64,000 nucleotides of DNA. Source: UBA7672 sp040398425 (GTDB taxonomy: Bacteria; Pseudomonadota; Alphaproteobacteria; Caulobacterales; Hyphomonadaceae). Of the stretch, positions 15,339-22,602 are shown one piece after another (positions within the stretch are counted from its first letter, which is position 1; every line of letters begins with the position of its first letter). The stretch covers positions 51,536 through 115,535 of the forward strand of contig JBBATZ010000005.1 of assembly GCA_040398425.1 (NCBI GenBank). The letters run 5' to 3'. The notes below the pieces were generated by a model that was not told the origin of the DNA, ran no database searches, and saw nothing but the letters and a program-made list of their open reading frames with translations. A program made the position numbers and the translations under genes.

Positions 15339-16865
15339 TCAGGCTCCGGCCGCGATTGCGGAATGCTGGATCAGGGGAAGGCCGTCACCGCCTTTGCGCA
15401 TGAAGGTGCGGTGTGGCGCTGCCTGTTCGGGAAAGTCGCCGCGATAGTGGCCGCCGCGACTTTCCTTGCGCGCTAGGGCGCCAGCGGTGATGAGATGGGA
15501 TGCGACCAGTGCGCGGGCCTCGCCGACATTGGTTTTCGCAGCGGCGATCCAGTCGAGCGTCGCGCCGAGGCCGGCTGCATCGCGCACGACGCCGACCTGT
15601 CCGTGCATGCGCTTGCGCAGTTCGACCAGCGACAACTCGTTGAGTTCCGGCGGCGCGACGGCCGTCGAGGCGCCGGCTTCGGGCAAGTTGGACTCGCGGA
15701 GGCGGCGGGCGGCGCGTTCGGCGAAGACCACGGCTTCGAGCAGGGAGTTTGACGCGAGGCGGTTGGCGCCGTGTGCGCCGGTTGAGGCGGTCTCGCCGCA
15801 GGCGGAGAGCCCTTCGAGCGAGGTTCGCGCCCAGAGGTCGGTGACCACGCCGCCCATGTGATAGTGCATGGCGGGAGCGACGGGGATCGCCTGTTCGCGC
15901 GGATCGATGCCTGCCGAGCGGCAGGTTTCGAACACGGTGGGGAAGTGATCCGGGAAGTGCGCGCCGATGGCGGCGCGGCAATCGAGGAAGGCGCCGCGGC
16001 CAGCTGCGCGTTCGGAATGGATGGCGCGGGCGACCTCGTCGCGCGGGGCGAGATCACCGAGCGGGTGATAGTCGGCCATGAAGGCGCGTCCGGTGCGATC
16101 GACCAGTTTTGCGCCTTCGCCACGCAGGGCTTCGGTGGCGAGGGGGGCGGGGTCGCGGCCGATATCGATGGCGGTGGGGTGGAACTGCACGAACTCGGGG
16201 TCGGCGATCAGCGCGCCTGCCGTGTAGGCCATCGCCATTGCATCGCCCTGCGATGAGCGCGGGTTGGTGGTGATGGCGTAGAGGCCGCCGGAGCCGCCGG
16301 CGCAGAGCACGGTCTCACGCGCATGCAATTCAATCGTCTTGCCGGCGGCGTCCTGCGCCAGGACTCCCGCGATGCGGCCATTCGTATCCTGCAGGAGCGC
16401 CAGCGCCTTCACTCGGTCGATCACCTCGATATGGGCGGAGGCGGCCACGGCGTAGGTGAGCGACTCCATGATCGCCTTGCCGGCCAGATCGCCGGAGACG
16501 CGCGCAACGCGGGCGCGGGAGTGAGCGGCTTCGAGCGAGAGGGCGAGTTCACCGTCTGCTGTGCGGTCGAATGGTACGCCGAGTTCGAGCAGGTCCCGGA
16601 CGCGGTTGGCGCCTTCCTCGGCAATTAATTGAGCGACGACAGGATCGACGATGCCAGCGCCCGCGGCGATCGTGTCGATGGCGTGAAGCGCGGGATTGTC
16701 CTGCGGTGACAGCGCGGCAGCGAGACCGCCCTGCGCCCATGCAGACGCCGCGGCCTGTCCGAGCGGCGCGAGCGCGATGACGGTGCAGCGGCGCGGCGCA
16801 AGCTTCAGCGCGAGGAAGAGCCCGGCGAGCCCACCGCCGACGATGAGGATGTCACGGTTTGCCAC
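15339..16865 (-). CDS. nadB: L-aspartate oxidase
   Basis: A 508-residue FAD enzyme oxidising L-aspartate to iminoaspartate, which NadA condenses to quinolinate. The FAD-binding dinucleotide motif ILIVGGGLAGL is at residues 6-16. AAASAWAQGGLAAAL, SLEAAHSRARVARVSGD, ATNPRSSQGDAMAMAY-like and HYHMGGVVTDL motifs are typical of the fumarate reductase/aspartate oxidase family, and the C-terminal helical domain is complete. It lies immediately downstream of the second cysteine-containing paralogue and upstream of nadC. Confidence 0.96.
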   Translation of the reverse strand: MANRDILIVGGGLAGLFLALKLAPRRCTVIALAPLGQAAASAWAQGGLAAALSPQDNPALHAIDTIAAGAGIVDPVVAQLIAEEGANRVRDLLELGVPFDRTADGELALSLEAAHSRARVARVSGDLAGKAIMESLTYAVAASAHIEVIDRVKALALLQDTNGRIAGVLAQDAAGKTIELHARETVLCAGGSGGLYAITTNPRSSQGDAMAMAYTAGALIADPEFVQFHPTAIDIGRDPAPLATEALRGEGAKLVDRTGRAFMADYHPLGDLAPRDEVARAIHSERAAGRGAFLDCRAAIGAHFPDHFPTVFETCRSAGIDPREQAIPVAPAMHYHMGGVVTDLWARTSLEGLSACGETASTGAHGANRLASNSLLEAVVFAERAARRLRESNLPEAGASTAVAPPELNELSLVELRKRMHGQVGVVRDAAGLGATLDWIAAAKTNVGEARALVASHLITAGALARKESRGGHYRGDFPEQAAPHRTFMRKGGDGLPLIQHSAIAAGA

Positions 16866-16868
16866 GTA

Positions 16869-17348
16869 TCAGCCGATCAGGTCGAGGTGGCGGCGGAAGG
16901 CGACGGACGCCTGCCCGTAGGAATGGAACAGACCATCCATCTTGTCGCCGGTGGCGTCGATCTTCACCTGGAAATGGTCCGCCGCGTAGTTGGCGCGCAT
17001 GAAGTCGGCATAGGTGGCAGGCGTGACCTTGCCGATCTTCGCGATCTTGCTGGTGATGGTGACGGTGCTTCCGGTCTGCTTGGCGGTGCAGGTCTGGTCG
17101 GTCTCGACCGAGCGCGGAACGACCTGCGTGCAGGCCCAGACGGCCTTGAATGTGCACGCCATGGTCTTGTCGGCCTTGCGCGTGATGGTCATCGAACCCG
17201 AGAGCGTGCAGCCCTCGTTCATCGTGCTGGTCTTGAAACCCCACTCGCCAATCGGCGAGGGGGCTGGCGGCTCGGCGCTGACGGGCGCGAAGCTGGTGCA
17301 CACGAGAAAGAGGCTGGCGAGGACGCCGAGCGAAACCGCGTGCTTCAT
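16869..17348 (-). CDS. Small exported cysteine-containing protein inside the nad operon (paralogue 2)
   Basis: A 159-residue protein with a signal peptide (MKHAVSLGVLASLFLVC, probable cleavage after PVSA). The mature domain aligns with the upstream neighbour: GEWGFKTS versus GDWLFDTS, GCTLSGSMTI versus DCEISGRITF, four cysteines in matching positions, and a closing HLDLIG versus DVELIG. The four conserved cysteines suggest two disulfides in the periplasm. I do not recognise a named family. It ends three bases before nadB starts, so it is surely co-transcribed; its function is unknown. Confidence 0.8.
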   Translation of the reverse strand: MKHAVSLGVLASLFLVCTSFAPVSAEPPAPSPIGEWGFKTSTMNEGCTLSGSMTITRKADKTMACTFKAVWACTQVVPRSVETDQTCTAKQTGSTVTITSKIAKIGKVTPATYADFMRANYAADHFQVKIDATGDKMDGLFHSYGQASVAFRRHLDLIG

Positions 17349-17374
17349 CTCGTCCTCGTCCTCGTCATGGTCAT

Positions 17375-17857
17375 CTACCCGATCAGCTCGACGTCACGCC
17401 AGAAGCGCGCTTTGAGCTGACGCTGTTCGTCGTAGTGCGAGCCGTTCATCTCGGCCTTGTTGTTCGAGAGCTGAACGATGAAATTGTCCGCGAGATAATA
17501 GTCCTCGGGGTACGGAATCTTCGGCCGACGATCGAGGATCTTGTCGACCTGGGATTTGACGGCGACCTGCTTGCCGATGCGCTGCGCGGTGCATTTCTGG
17601 CGCACCTTGATGTAGAGATTGCCGCTGAGCTTGCCGCAGATCTGCTCGCTCTCGAACACGCAGGTGTAGGTGTTCTTCACGGGTGTCTGGGTGAAGGTGA
17701 TGCGGCCCGAGATCTCACAGTCATTGTCGGCGAACTTCGAGGTGTCGAACAGCCAGTCGCCGGCAACGTCATCCGCGAACGCGGGCATCGCAGCCGAGAG
17801 CGCGATGGTGCAGCCGAGGATGGCGGCGAGACGACGGAACGGCCGACGCGGCGTCAT
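17375..17857 (-). CDS. Small exported cysteine-containing protein inside the nad operon (paralogue 1)
   Basis: A 160-residue protein starting MTPRRPFRRLAAILG with a signal peptide (AMPAFA cleavage). It is a paralogue of the next gene, sharing four cysteine positions, an internal KQVAVKSQVDKI-type strand and the terminal (D/E)LIG. The start is fixed by an ATGA overlap with the end of nadA, which implies translational coupling. Longer readings to 18061 run antisense-like into nadA and are not protein-like. Function unknown; the position between nadA and nadB suggests co-regulation with NAD synthesis rather than a proven role in it. Confidence 0.8.
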   Translation of the reverse strand: MTPRRPFRRLAAILGCTIALSAAMPAFADDVAGDWLFDTSKFADNDCEISGRITFTQTPVKNTYTCVFESEQICGKLSGNLYIKVRQKCTAQRIGKQVAVKSQVDKILDRRPKIPYPEDYYLADNFIVQLSNNKAEMNGSHYDEQRQLKARFWRDVELIG

Positions 17858-18996
17858 ATCAGTTGCACGGGCGCGTAGACGTCTGCGCCCACCTTGAACT
17901 TCGGCGTGTGCTTCGGCGGGCCCAGCGCCAGCATGGCGTCGATCGCGGCTTTCGCGCGCAGACGCACGTCCTCCGGCACCGTCACCTCGTGCTTCATCGT
18001 CAGTAGCGCGTCGTAGATGTTCTCCAGCGAGATGCGCTTCATGTGAGGGCAGAGGTTGCATGGTTTAACAAACTCCACGCCGGGATTGTCCGCGGCGACG
18101 TTATCGCTCATCGAACATTCGGTCAGAAGGACGACCTTCCGGGCGCCTGATTCCCTGACGTGGTTCGACAGGGCGGATGTTGACCCGGCAAAGTCGGCTT
18201 CTTCAAGGACATCCGGTGGACATTCAGGGTGCGCGAGCACAATCGCGCCCGGATGTGCCTCACGGATCTGGCGCACATCCTCGCCCGAGAACTTCTCGTG
18301 GACCTCGCAATGGCCCTCCCAGGCGATGATCTTGATGTGCGTGTTGGCGGCGACGTTGCGGGCGAGGAACTCGTCCGGGACCATGATCACGGTGTCGACA
18401 CCCCAGGCTTCGGCGATGTGCTCGACGACCTGGGTGGCGTTGGACGACGTGCAGGTGATGTCGCACTCGGCCTTCACGTCGGCCGTGGTGTTCACATAGG
18501 TGACGATCGGGAGGTCCGGGTAGCGCTGACGGATCAGGCGCACGTCGGCGCCGGTGATCGAGGCCGCGAGCGAGCAGCCCGCGCGTGTGTCGGGGATCAA
18601 CACCGTCTTGTCCGGGCACAGGATTTTCGAGGTTTCGGCCATGAAGTGGACGCCGGCCTGGACAATAACCCTTGCGTCCGTGCGGGCAGCTTCGCGCGCC
18701 AGCTGGAGCGAGTCGCCGCGGAAATCGCCGACGAGCTGGAACACGTCCGGAGTCATGTAATTGTGCGCCAGGACGACGGCGTTCTTTGCCGCCTTGAGCT
18801 TGTTGATGTGGAAGACGAAGGGCGCGACGGCGGGCCACTCCATCGGCGTGATGAAGTCCTTCACCAGCGGATATAGATGATCCGTGCAGGCCTTCACCTC
18901 GTCATTGTAGGCGAGGCCGCGGGCTTCGGCGGCGGTCGGGCGGCGACGTGCGGCGGGGATATCGCAGCCTTGTCCAAATTCGATAACCCGGGCCAT
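17854..18996 (-). CDS. nadA: Quinolinate synthase
   Basis: A 380-residue [4Fe-4S] enzyme condensing iminoaspartate with dihydroxyacetone phosphate to quinolinate. The triplicated fold is seen through AVVLAHNYMTPDVFQ, QAGVHFMAETSKIL, DTRAGCSLA (cluster Cys), VTYVNTTADVKAECDITCTSSN, AHPECPPDV (Cys) and NLCPHMKRIS (Cys). The start ATG 18996 has GGAGG eight bases upstream. Two palindromes at 19037-19057 and 19109-19129 lie 41 and 113 bp upstream and probably carry the operator of the whole nadA-nadC operon. Confidence 0.96.
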   Translation of the reverse strand: MARVIEFGQGCDIPAARRRPTAAEARGLAYNDEVKACTDHLYPLVKDFITPMEWPAVAPFVFHINKLKAAKNAVVLAHNYMTPDVFQLVGDFRGDSLQLAREAARTDARVIVQAGVHFMAETSKILCPDKTVLIPDTRAGCSLAASITGADVRLIRQRYPDLPIVTYVNTTADVKAECDITCTSSNATQVVEHIAEAWGVDTVIMVPDEFLARNVAANTHIKIIAWEGHCEVHEKFSGEDVRQIREAHPGAIVLAHPECPPDVLEEADFAGSTSALSNHVRESGARKVVLLTECSMSDNVAADNPGVEFVKPCNLCPHMKRISLENIYDALLTMKHEVTVPEDVRLRAKAAIDAMLALGPPKHTPKFKVGADVYAPVQLI

Positions 18997-19036
18997 CTTG
19001 GTCCCTCCAGCTCGAACAAGGGTGGAATTGTCTCCC

Positions 19037-19057
19037 TTGTGCTCAACTTGAGCATAA
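19037..19057. promoter_or_regulatory. Palindromic operator upstream of nadA, proximal (candidate NadQ site)
   Basis: TGCTCAACTTGAGCA is a perfect inverted repeat around a central C, extended on both sides by TT/AA. It sits about 40 bp upstream of the nadA start, where it would overlap the promoter. A second copy lies 72 bp away centre to centre. A NadQ-like regulator gene is encoded nearby (19839-20795), and NadQ is known from comparative genomics as an alphaproteobacterial regulator of NAD genes. Confidence 0.75.
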
Positions 19058-19108
19058 GATGGGTCCGAAAAAATGCCTTTCAAGGGAAAGGCGTCGTAGG
19101 GAGGCCAC

Positions 19109-19129
19109 TTAAGCTCAACTTGAGCATAA
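19109..19129. promoter_or_regulatory. Palindromic operator upstream of nadA, distal (candidate NadQ site)
   Basis: TTAAGCTCAACTTGAGCATAA repeats the proximal palindrome with the same central C; only the innermost flank (A opposite A) breaks symmetry. The centre-to-centre distance to the proximal site is 72 bp, close to seven helical turns, so both could lie on the same DNA face. Confidence 0.72.
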
Positions 19130-19202
19130 CTAATGTCTCACAAAACGGTCATGCCGTCGAGTGGGAATCGGTTGTCGGCTTTAGGGGGCGGGACGCGGCG
19201 GC

Positions 19203-19788
19203 CTAGCCGTTGGCGCGACAGGCCGAGAAGACCGCACCTTCCGCCTTGTAAACATTTGCAAGGAACGCGACGCGTCGGCCGGCCGTGCGTTTGTAAAAGA
19301 CCGCCACGTAGGGATAGAGGCCAGCCGTGCACCACGTGGTGCGCTGCGCGTCTCCGCGCTCTGTTGTATCGGTCTTGCCTTGCTGGAACGCGCCGCGCGT
19401 CTGGATCAGCGCGACTGCCGCATCATAGAGTTGCTGGGGGCACCTCTCATTACGGACACCGAGCAGGCGCCGCCGGGCAGGCCCATCACATAGGTCGTGT
19501 TGGCGCTTTCGAACTTCCAGGCCGCAATGGCAGTTGGCGAGCCGGTGGCTTTGGGCGGAATCTCCTTCGCATACACCTGAGTTGCCATGATTGAGCCGAG
19601 GGGGGGCCGCCGATTATGCTTGCGAGACATCCGTCATTGAGCGCCAGCTTCTGATTGGCCAAGGCCTCCGCCATCTGGGTCGGCGTACCTTCGAGATCGT
19701 TTCGCATGTCGTCGATCATACTTGTGCACGCCGCAAGCGGCATGAGGCAAAGACTAGCCAGCAAAAGGGCGGCCGCATGAAGACGCAT
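19203..19788 (-). pseudogene. Lipoprotein gene interrupted by two frameshifts
   Basis: ATG 19788 (GGGAG seven bases upstream) starts a lipoprotein signal peptide MRLHAAALLLASLCLMPLAAC. The frame is coherent to ...GCLASIIGG, where a run of seven G/C (19600-19606) appears one base short; the next frame then reads MATQVYAKEIPPKATGSP...GLPGGACSVSV. Near 19455-19480 a second one-base slip leads to RNERCPQQLYDAAVAL...TTWCTAGLYPYVAVFYK and a stop at 19203-19205. Joining the three pieces gives one ~195-residue secreted lipoprotein. Either a real pseudogene or two sequencing errors, at least one in a homopolymer. Family not recognised. Confidence 0.72.
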
Positions 19789-19838
19789 GATTGTGCTCCC
19801 AACAAGCATGCAGAACGTGATTCAGCGGGCTCGCGGTG

Positions 19839-20795
19839 TCAACCGCGCGGCGTCTGCACGCCTGAGAGGTGGCCCTCGCGGAGGGCTTCGCGGCGAAAGC
19901 GGAAGAGTTCGGCGGGGCGGCCGCCGGTCGCTTGCGTGAACTGGCCAAGGCCCACCACGAGTCCCGAGCGGTCGAGCGAGCGGCGGAAGTTCTGCTTGTG
20001 AAGGGGCAGGCCGAGGATCGACTCGACGACTTTCTGCAGGTCGAGAAGCGTGAAGCGTTCGGGCATAAGTTCGAAGACCACGGGACGGTATTTGATCTTG
20101 CCGCGCAGGCGGCCGATGGCGGTCGCGAGGATGCGGCGGTGGTCGGAGATCATCGGTTCGCCTAGGGCGGCAGACGGCGCCTTCACAGGCTTACGGCCAC
20201 TGTCGCGAATAGATTCCGGGGCGAGGCCCGCTTCGTAGATCAATTCATAGCGCTCCAGCGTGCGTTCCTCGACCCAGGGCTGATCGTCGAGGCCGAAGGC
20301 GAGCTGGACGCGCGACAGGCGTGTAGCTGACTGCTTGCCGCCAGCGTCGGCCCAGGCCAGCAGGACGGGCGCTATGGCTTCGGCGATCAGGGCGGGACGC
20401 CCCTGGCGGTGATCTTCCCATGGAAAATGCCGGTGCCAGTCGCGCCAGACGGCGTCGAAGGCCGAGATGTCAGTGCGCTCGGGCGTGAGACCCAGATAGC
20501 CGACGGAGATGAGCCGTGCGCCGGAAGGGGCATCACCGAGTTCGGCTTGCGGCAGTTCGCGGCCGAGATCGCCAAAGGTATAAAGCTGTTCGACATAGCC
20601 GGGCTCGAAGCCCGTCTGCGCCCGCACCCAGTCGCGCAGACCGAGTTCGAAGGTGCGATGGCCGCTCGGATCGAAGCGCCCGTGCGGCAGGCCGGCCATA
20701 CCATCAGCATGGCGCGTCGTGAGCGCGTAGGGCGCCTTGCCGTCGGCAGCGACGATCACGGCGGACAGGCCGACGGCGATCGGTGTCGCCGTCAT
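19839..20795 (-). CDS. nadQ: NUDIX-like + winged-helix NAD regulator (NadQ/COG4111 type)
   Basis: A 318-residue protein with an N-terminal NUDIX-like domain (VGLSAVIVAADGKAPYAL, residues ~6-160) lacking a clear catalytic Nudix box, and a C-terminal winged helix (FTLLDLQKVVESILGLPLHK, then NFRRSLDRSGLV, TGGRPAELFRF). This NrtR-like architecture with degenerate Nudix motif fits the COG4111/NadQ group of alphaproteobacterial NAD regulators. The nadA operon and its two palindromes lie 0.8 kb downstream. It is the last gene of a three-gene operon and overlaps the phosphatase gene by four bases. Expected role: DNA-binding repressor of NAD synthesis sensing an adenine nucleotide, by family inference. 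Confidence 0.85.
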   Translation of the reverse strand: MTATPIAVGLSAVIVAADGKAPYALTTRHADGMAGLPHGRFDPSGHRTFELGLRDWVRAQTGFEPGYVEQLYTFGDLGRELPQAELGDAPSGARLISVGYLGLTPERTDISAFDAVWRDWHRHFPWEDHRQGRPALIAEAIAPVLLAWADAGGKQSATRLSRVQLAFGLDDQPWVEERTLERYELIYEAGLAPESIRDSGRKPVKAPSAALGEPMISDHRRILATAIGRLRGKIKYRPVVFELMPERFTLLDLQKVVESILGLPLHKQNFRRSLDRSGLVVGLGQFTQATGGRPAELFRFRREALREGHLSGVQTPRG

Positions 20796-21322
20796 GATCG
20801 ACGCGCTGCCGGGTAGGTGGACGGGATTGAGAAGGCCTGCGCTTCCATGGCGGCGGAGCCCCGGCCGATCGACTCGACGGCGCGGTTCATGCGTCCGTTG
20901 CGACCGAGCAGGGCGTCAGCATGGGCGACCAGCCGCTTGTTTGGCGACGCGGTTGGCGAGGCGGCGCGGATGGCGGCGGCGATTTCTTGCTCCTCGGCCT
21001 CCGGATTGTGGAGGCAGGCGGCAATGAAGGCGCTGGCGGTGGAGCGGGAGATGCCAGCCCAGCAATGGATCAGCATGGGCGCGGCGCGGTCCCACGGCTG
21101 CACGAAATTGATGACGCTTTCGGCATCCGAGAGGTCCGGCGCCCGCCACTCGCCAATGTCGTCGACAATGTCGTGGATCGGCACCTGCAGGTGCAGGTCG
21201 CTGCCGAAGCCCTCGAAGGCGGGGAAGGTGTCGTAGGGGCTGAGCAGGCTGACGACCCGCGAGGGCCGCAACTGGCGGACAAGCTGTGGGGCAGCGGCGA
21301 GAGAGCAGATCCAGATCGACAT
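20792..21322 (-). CDS. Protein tyrosine phosphatase-like protein
   Basis: A 176-residue cytoplasmic protein with the cysteine phosphatase P-loop HCWAGISRS; the nucleophile is Cys ~87 and the phosphate-binding Arg ~93. An upstream DIVDDIGEW segment may supply the general acid Asp. It resembles a group of bacterial tyrosine-phosphatase-like proteins of unknown substrate. It is flanked by an HD-domain gene (55 bp upstream) and the NadQ-like regulator (overlapping), which I believe is a conserved alphaproteobacterial trio. Confidence 0.85.
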   Translation of the reverse strand: MSIWICSLAAAPQLVRQLRPSRVVSLLSPYDTFPAFEGFGSDLHLQVPIHDIVDDIGEWRAPDLSDAESVINFVQPWDRAAPMLIHCWAGISRSTASAFIAACLHNPEAEEQEIAAAIRAASPTASPNKRLVAHADALLGRNGRMNRAVESIGRGSAAMEAQAFSIPSTYPAARRS

Positions 21323-21377
21323 GGGGGCAGACTAGGTCGGCTTTGCGACAAACGGAATTGGAATGGTGAGCTTGAGG

Positions 21378-22016
21378 CTACCTTCCTGCATCCATCTCGG
21401 CCTGCAGCGTAACGAAGCGTTCGAGGAACTGGGCCTGGGCGGCGGTGGGGGAGAGCGGAATCATGTCGGGGGCGGGGCCGGGGGGCGGTGCGCCAAAGAA
21501 GTTGAGGGCTTCGTCAATGTCGAAACCGGCGAGACGCGTGGCTTCGTAGAAGGCGGCGGACTGGTCGGCGGCCTTGATGCGAGTCTTCAACTCGTTGGGC
21601 ATTTTGGGGGGGAGGCCGAACCGGATGCGGATGGCGGCCTCGAGCCGGGCCTCGAACTGGCGGTAGTCGACGCCGAGCGCGTTCTTGAACGGCGAGATCA
21701 TGTCGCCGATGACATATTCCGGCGCATCGTGAAGCAGCGCACCGAGTCTGTCGGCTGCCGTCGATTGCGGCCAGACGTGGACGACGAAATCTTCGACCAA
21801 CACGGAATGCTGCGCCACGGAAAACGGCTGGTCGCCCTTGGTCTGGCCATTCCAGCGCGCGACGCGGGCGAGGCCATGGGCGATATCCTCGATCTCGATA
21901 TCGAGCGGCGAGGGGTCGAGAAGATCAAGCCTGCGGCCCGACAACATGCGTTGCCAGGCGCGCGGTGCGCCGGGAGATCCACCGCCTGGTCGATTGCTGG
22001 AGCCGCCTCGGGTCAT
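21378..22016 (-). CDS. HD-domain phosphohydrolase (YfbR-like)
   Basis: A 212-residue protein. The segment RRLDLLDPSPLDIEIEDIA leads into an HD-type metal site: His in FSVAQHSVLV, the paired HD in LLHDAPEYVIGD, and a later Asp near AADQSAA. Close relatives are YfbR-like 5'-nucleotidases/phosphohydrolases; the substrate here is unknown but is likely a nucleotide. It heads the operon with the tyrosine phosphatase and nadQ, in keeping with nucleotide or NAD metabolism. The N-terminal ~17 residues are Gly/Pro-rich and a later start is possible. Confidence 0.88.
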   Translation of the reverse strand: MTRGGSSNRPGGGSPGAPRAWQRMLSGRRLDLLDPSPLDIEIEDIAHGLARVARWNGQTKGDQPFSVAQHSVLVEDFVVHVWPQSTAADRLGALLHDAPEYVIGDMISPFKNALGVDYRQFEARLEAAIRIRFGLPPKMPNELKTRIKAADQSAAFYEATRLAGFDIDEALNFFGAPPPGPAPDMIPLSPTAAQAQFLERFVTLQAEMDAGR

Positions 22017-22252
22017 GGCGGGTCAACTGCCATTGAAATTGTTGGTGCGGCAAGAGGAACCGCCGACTTGCATCGGCGTTCGATGGGGGCAGAACGCCGC
22101 CGCTGCTTGCGGCTGATGGCTAAAAAAGCCGCTGCAAAGTTCACGAATTTTCCCACAAAATTTGCTGCGCTTACCTCTGTGAAAGTTTTGCGAGAGGCTT
22201 CGTTAATTTCAGTCGGCTAGGGTGATCTCAAGTCGCGGGAGAACAGCGAGAC

Positions 22253-22402
22253 ATGTGGGACGAGATGGTGGAAGCGGCGCAGAATCCTGCGCTGCACTGG
22301 GCGGTTATTGTAATCGCCATTCTTGCCTGGCTCTTCAAGGTTCTCAACACGGGCGAGAGCACCCTCATGGGTGACATGTATCACGACGAACTGGACACCT
22401 GA
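22253..22402 (+). CDS. 49-residue single-pass membrane peptide
   Basis: ATG 22253 to TGA 22402 encodes an acidic start (MWDEMVEAAQ), one strongly hydrophobic helix at about residues 14-31 (HWAVIVIAILAWLFKVL) and a polar, acidic C-terminus. CGGGAGAA lies 10 bases upstream and an AT-rich stretch that could hold a promoter lies before it. It is the only plausible gene in the 586 bp between the divergent HD-domain and pyrC genes. No family recognised. Confidence 0.6.
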   Translation: MWDEMVEAAQNPALHWAVIVIAILAWLFKVLNTGESTLMGDMYHDELDT

Positions 22403-22602
22403 GGCGACGGGACCGGGCACAGCCCTGTCCTGCGACCAGTGATGTCCGATAGACGCCGGCAAAGGCGCGGGTGGTGGAGGAGGGGCGGCTTTACAGCCGC
22501 CCTTCTGATTCAGGGCGGTAGCTGAGGCCGGGGCTGGCAAGCGCAGCGGCTTGGACAATTCGTGCGGCGGGTCCATATAGCCGTTCAAATCCGGAGCGCT
22601 CC

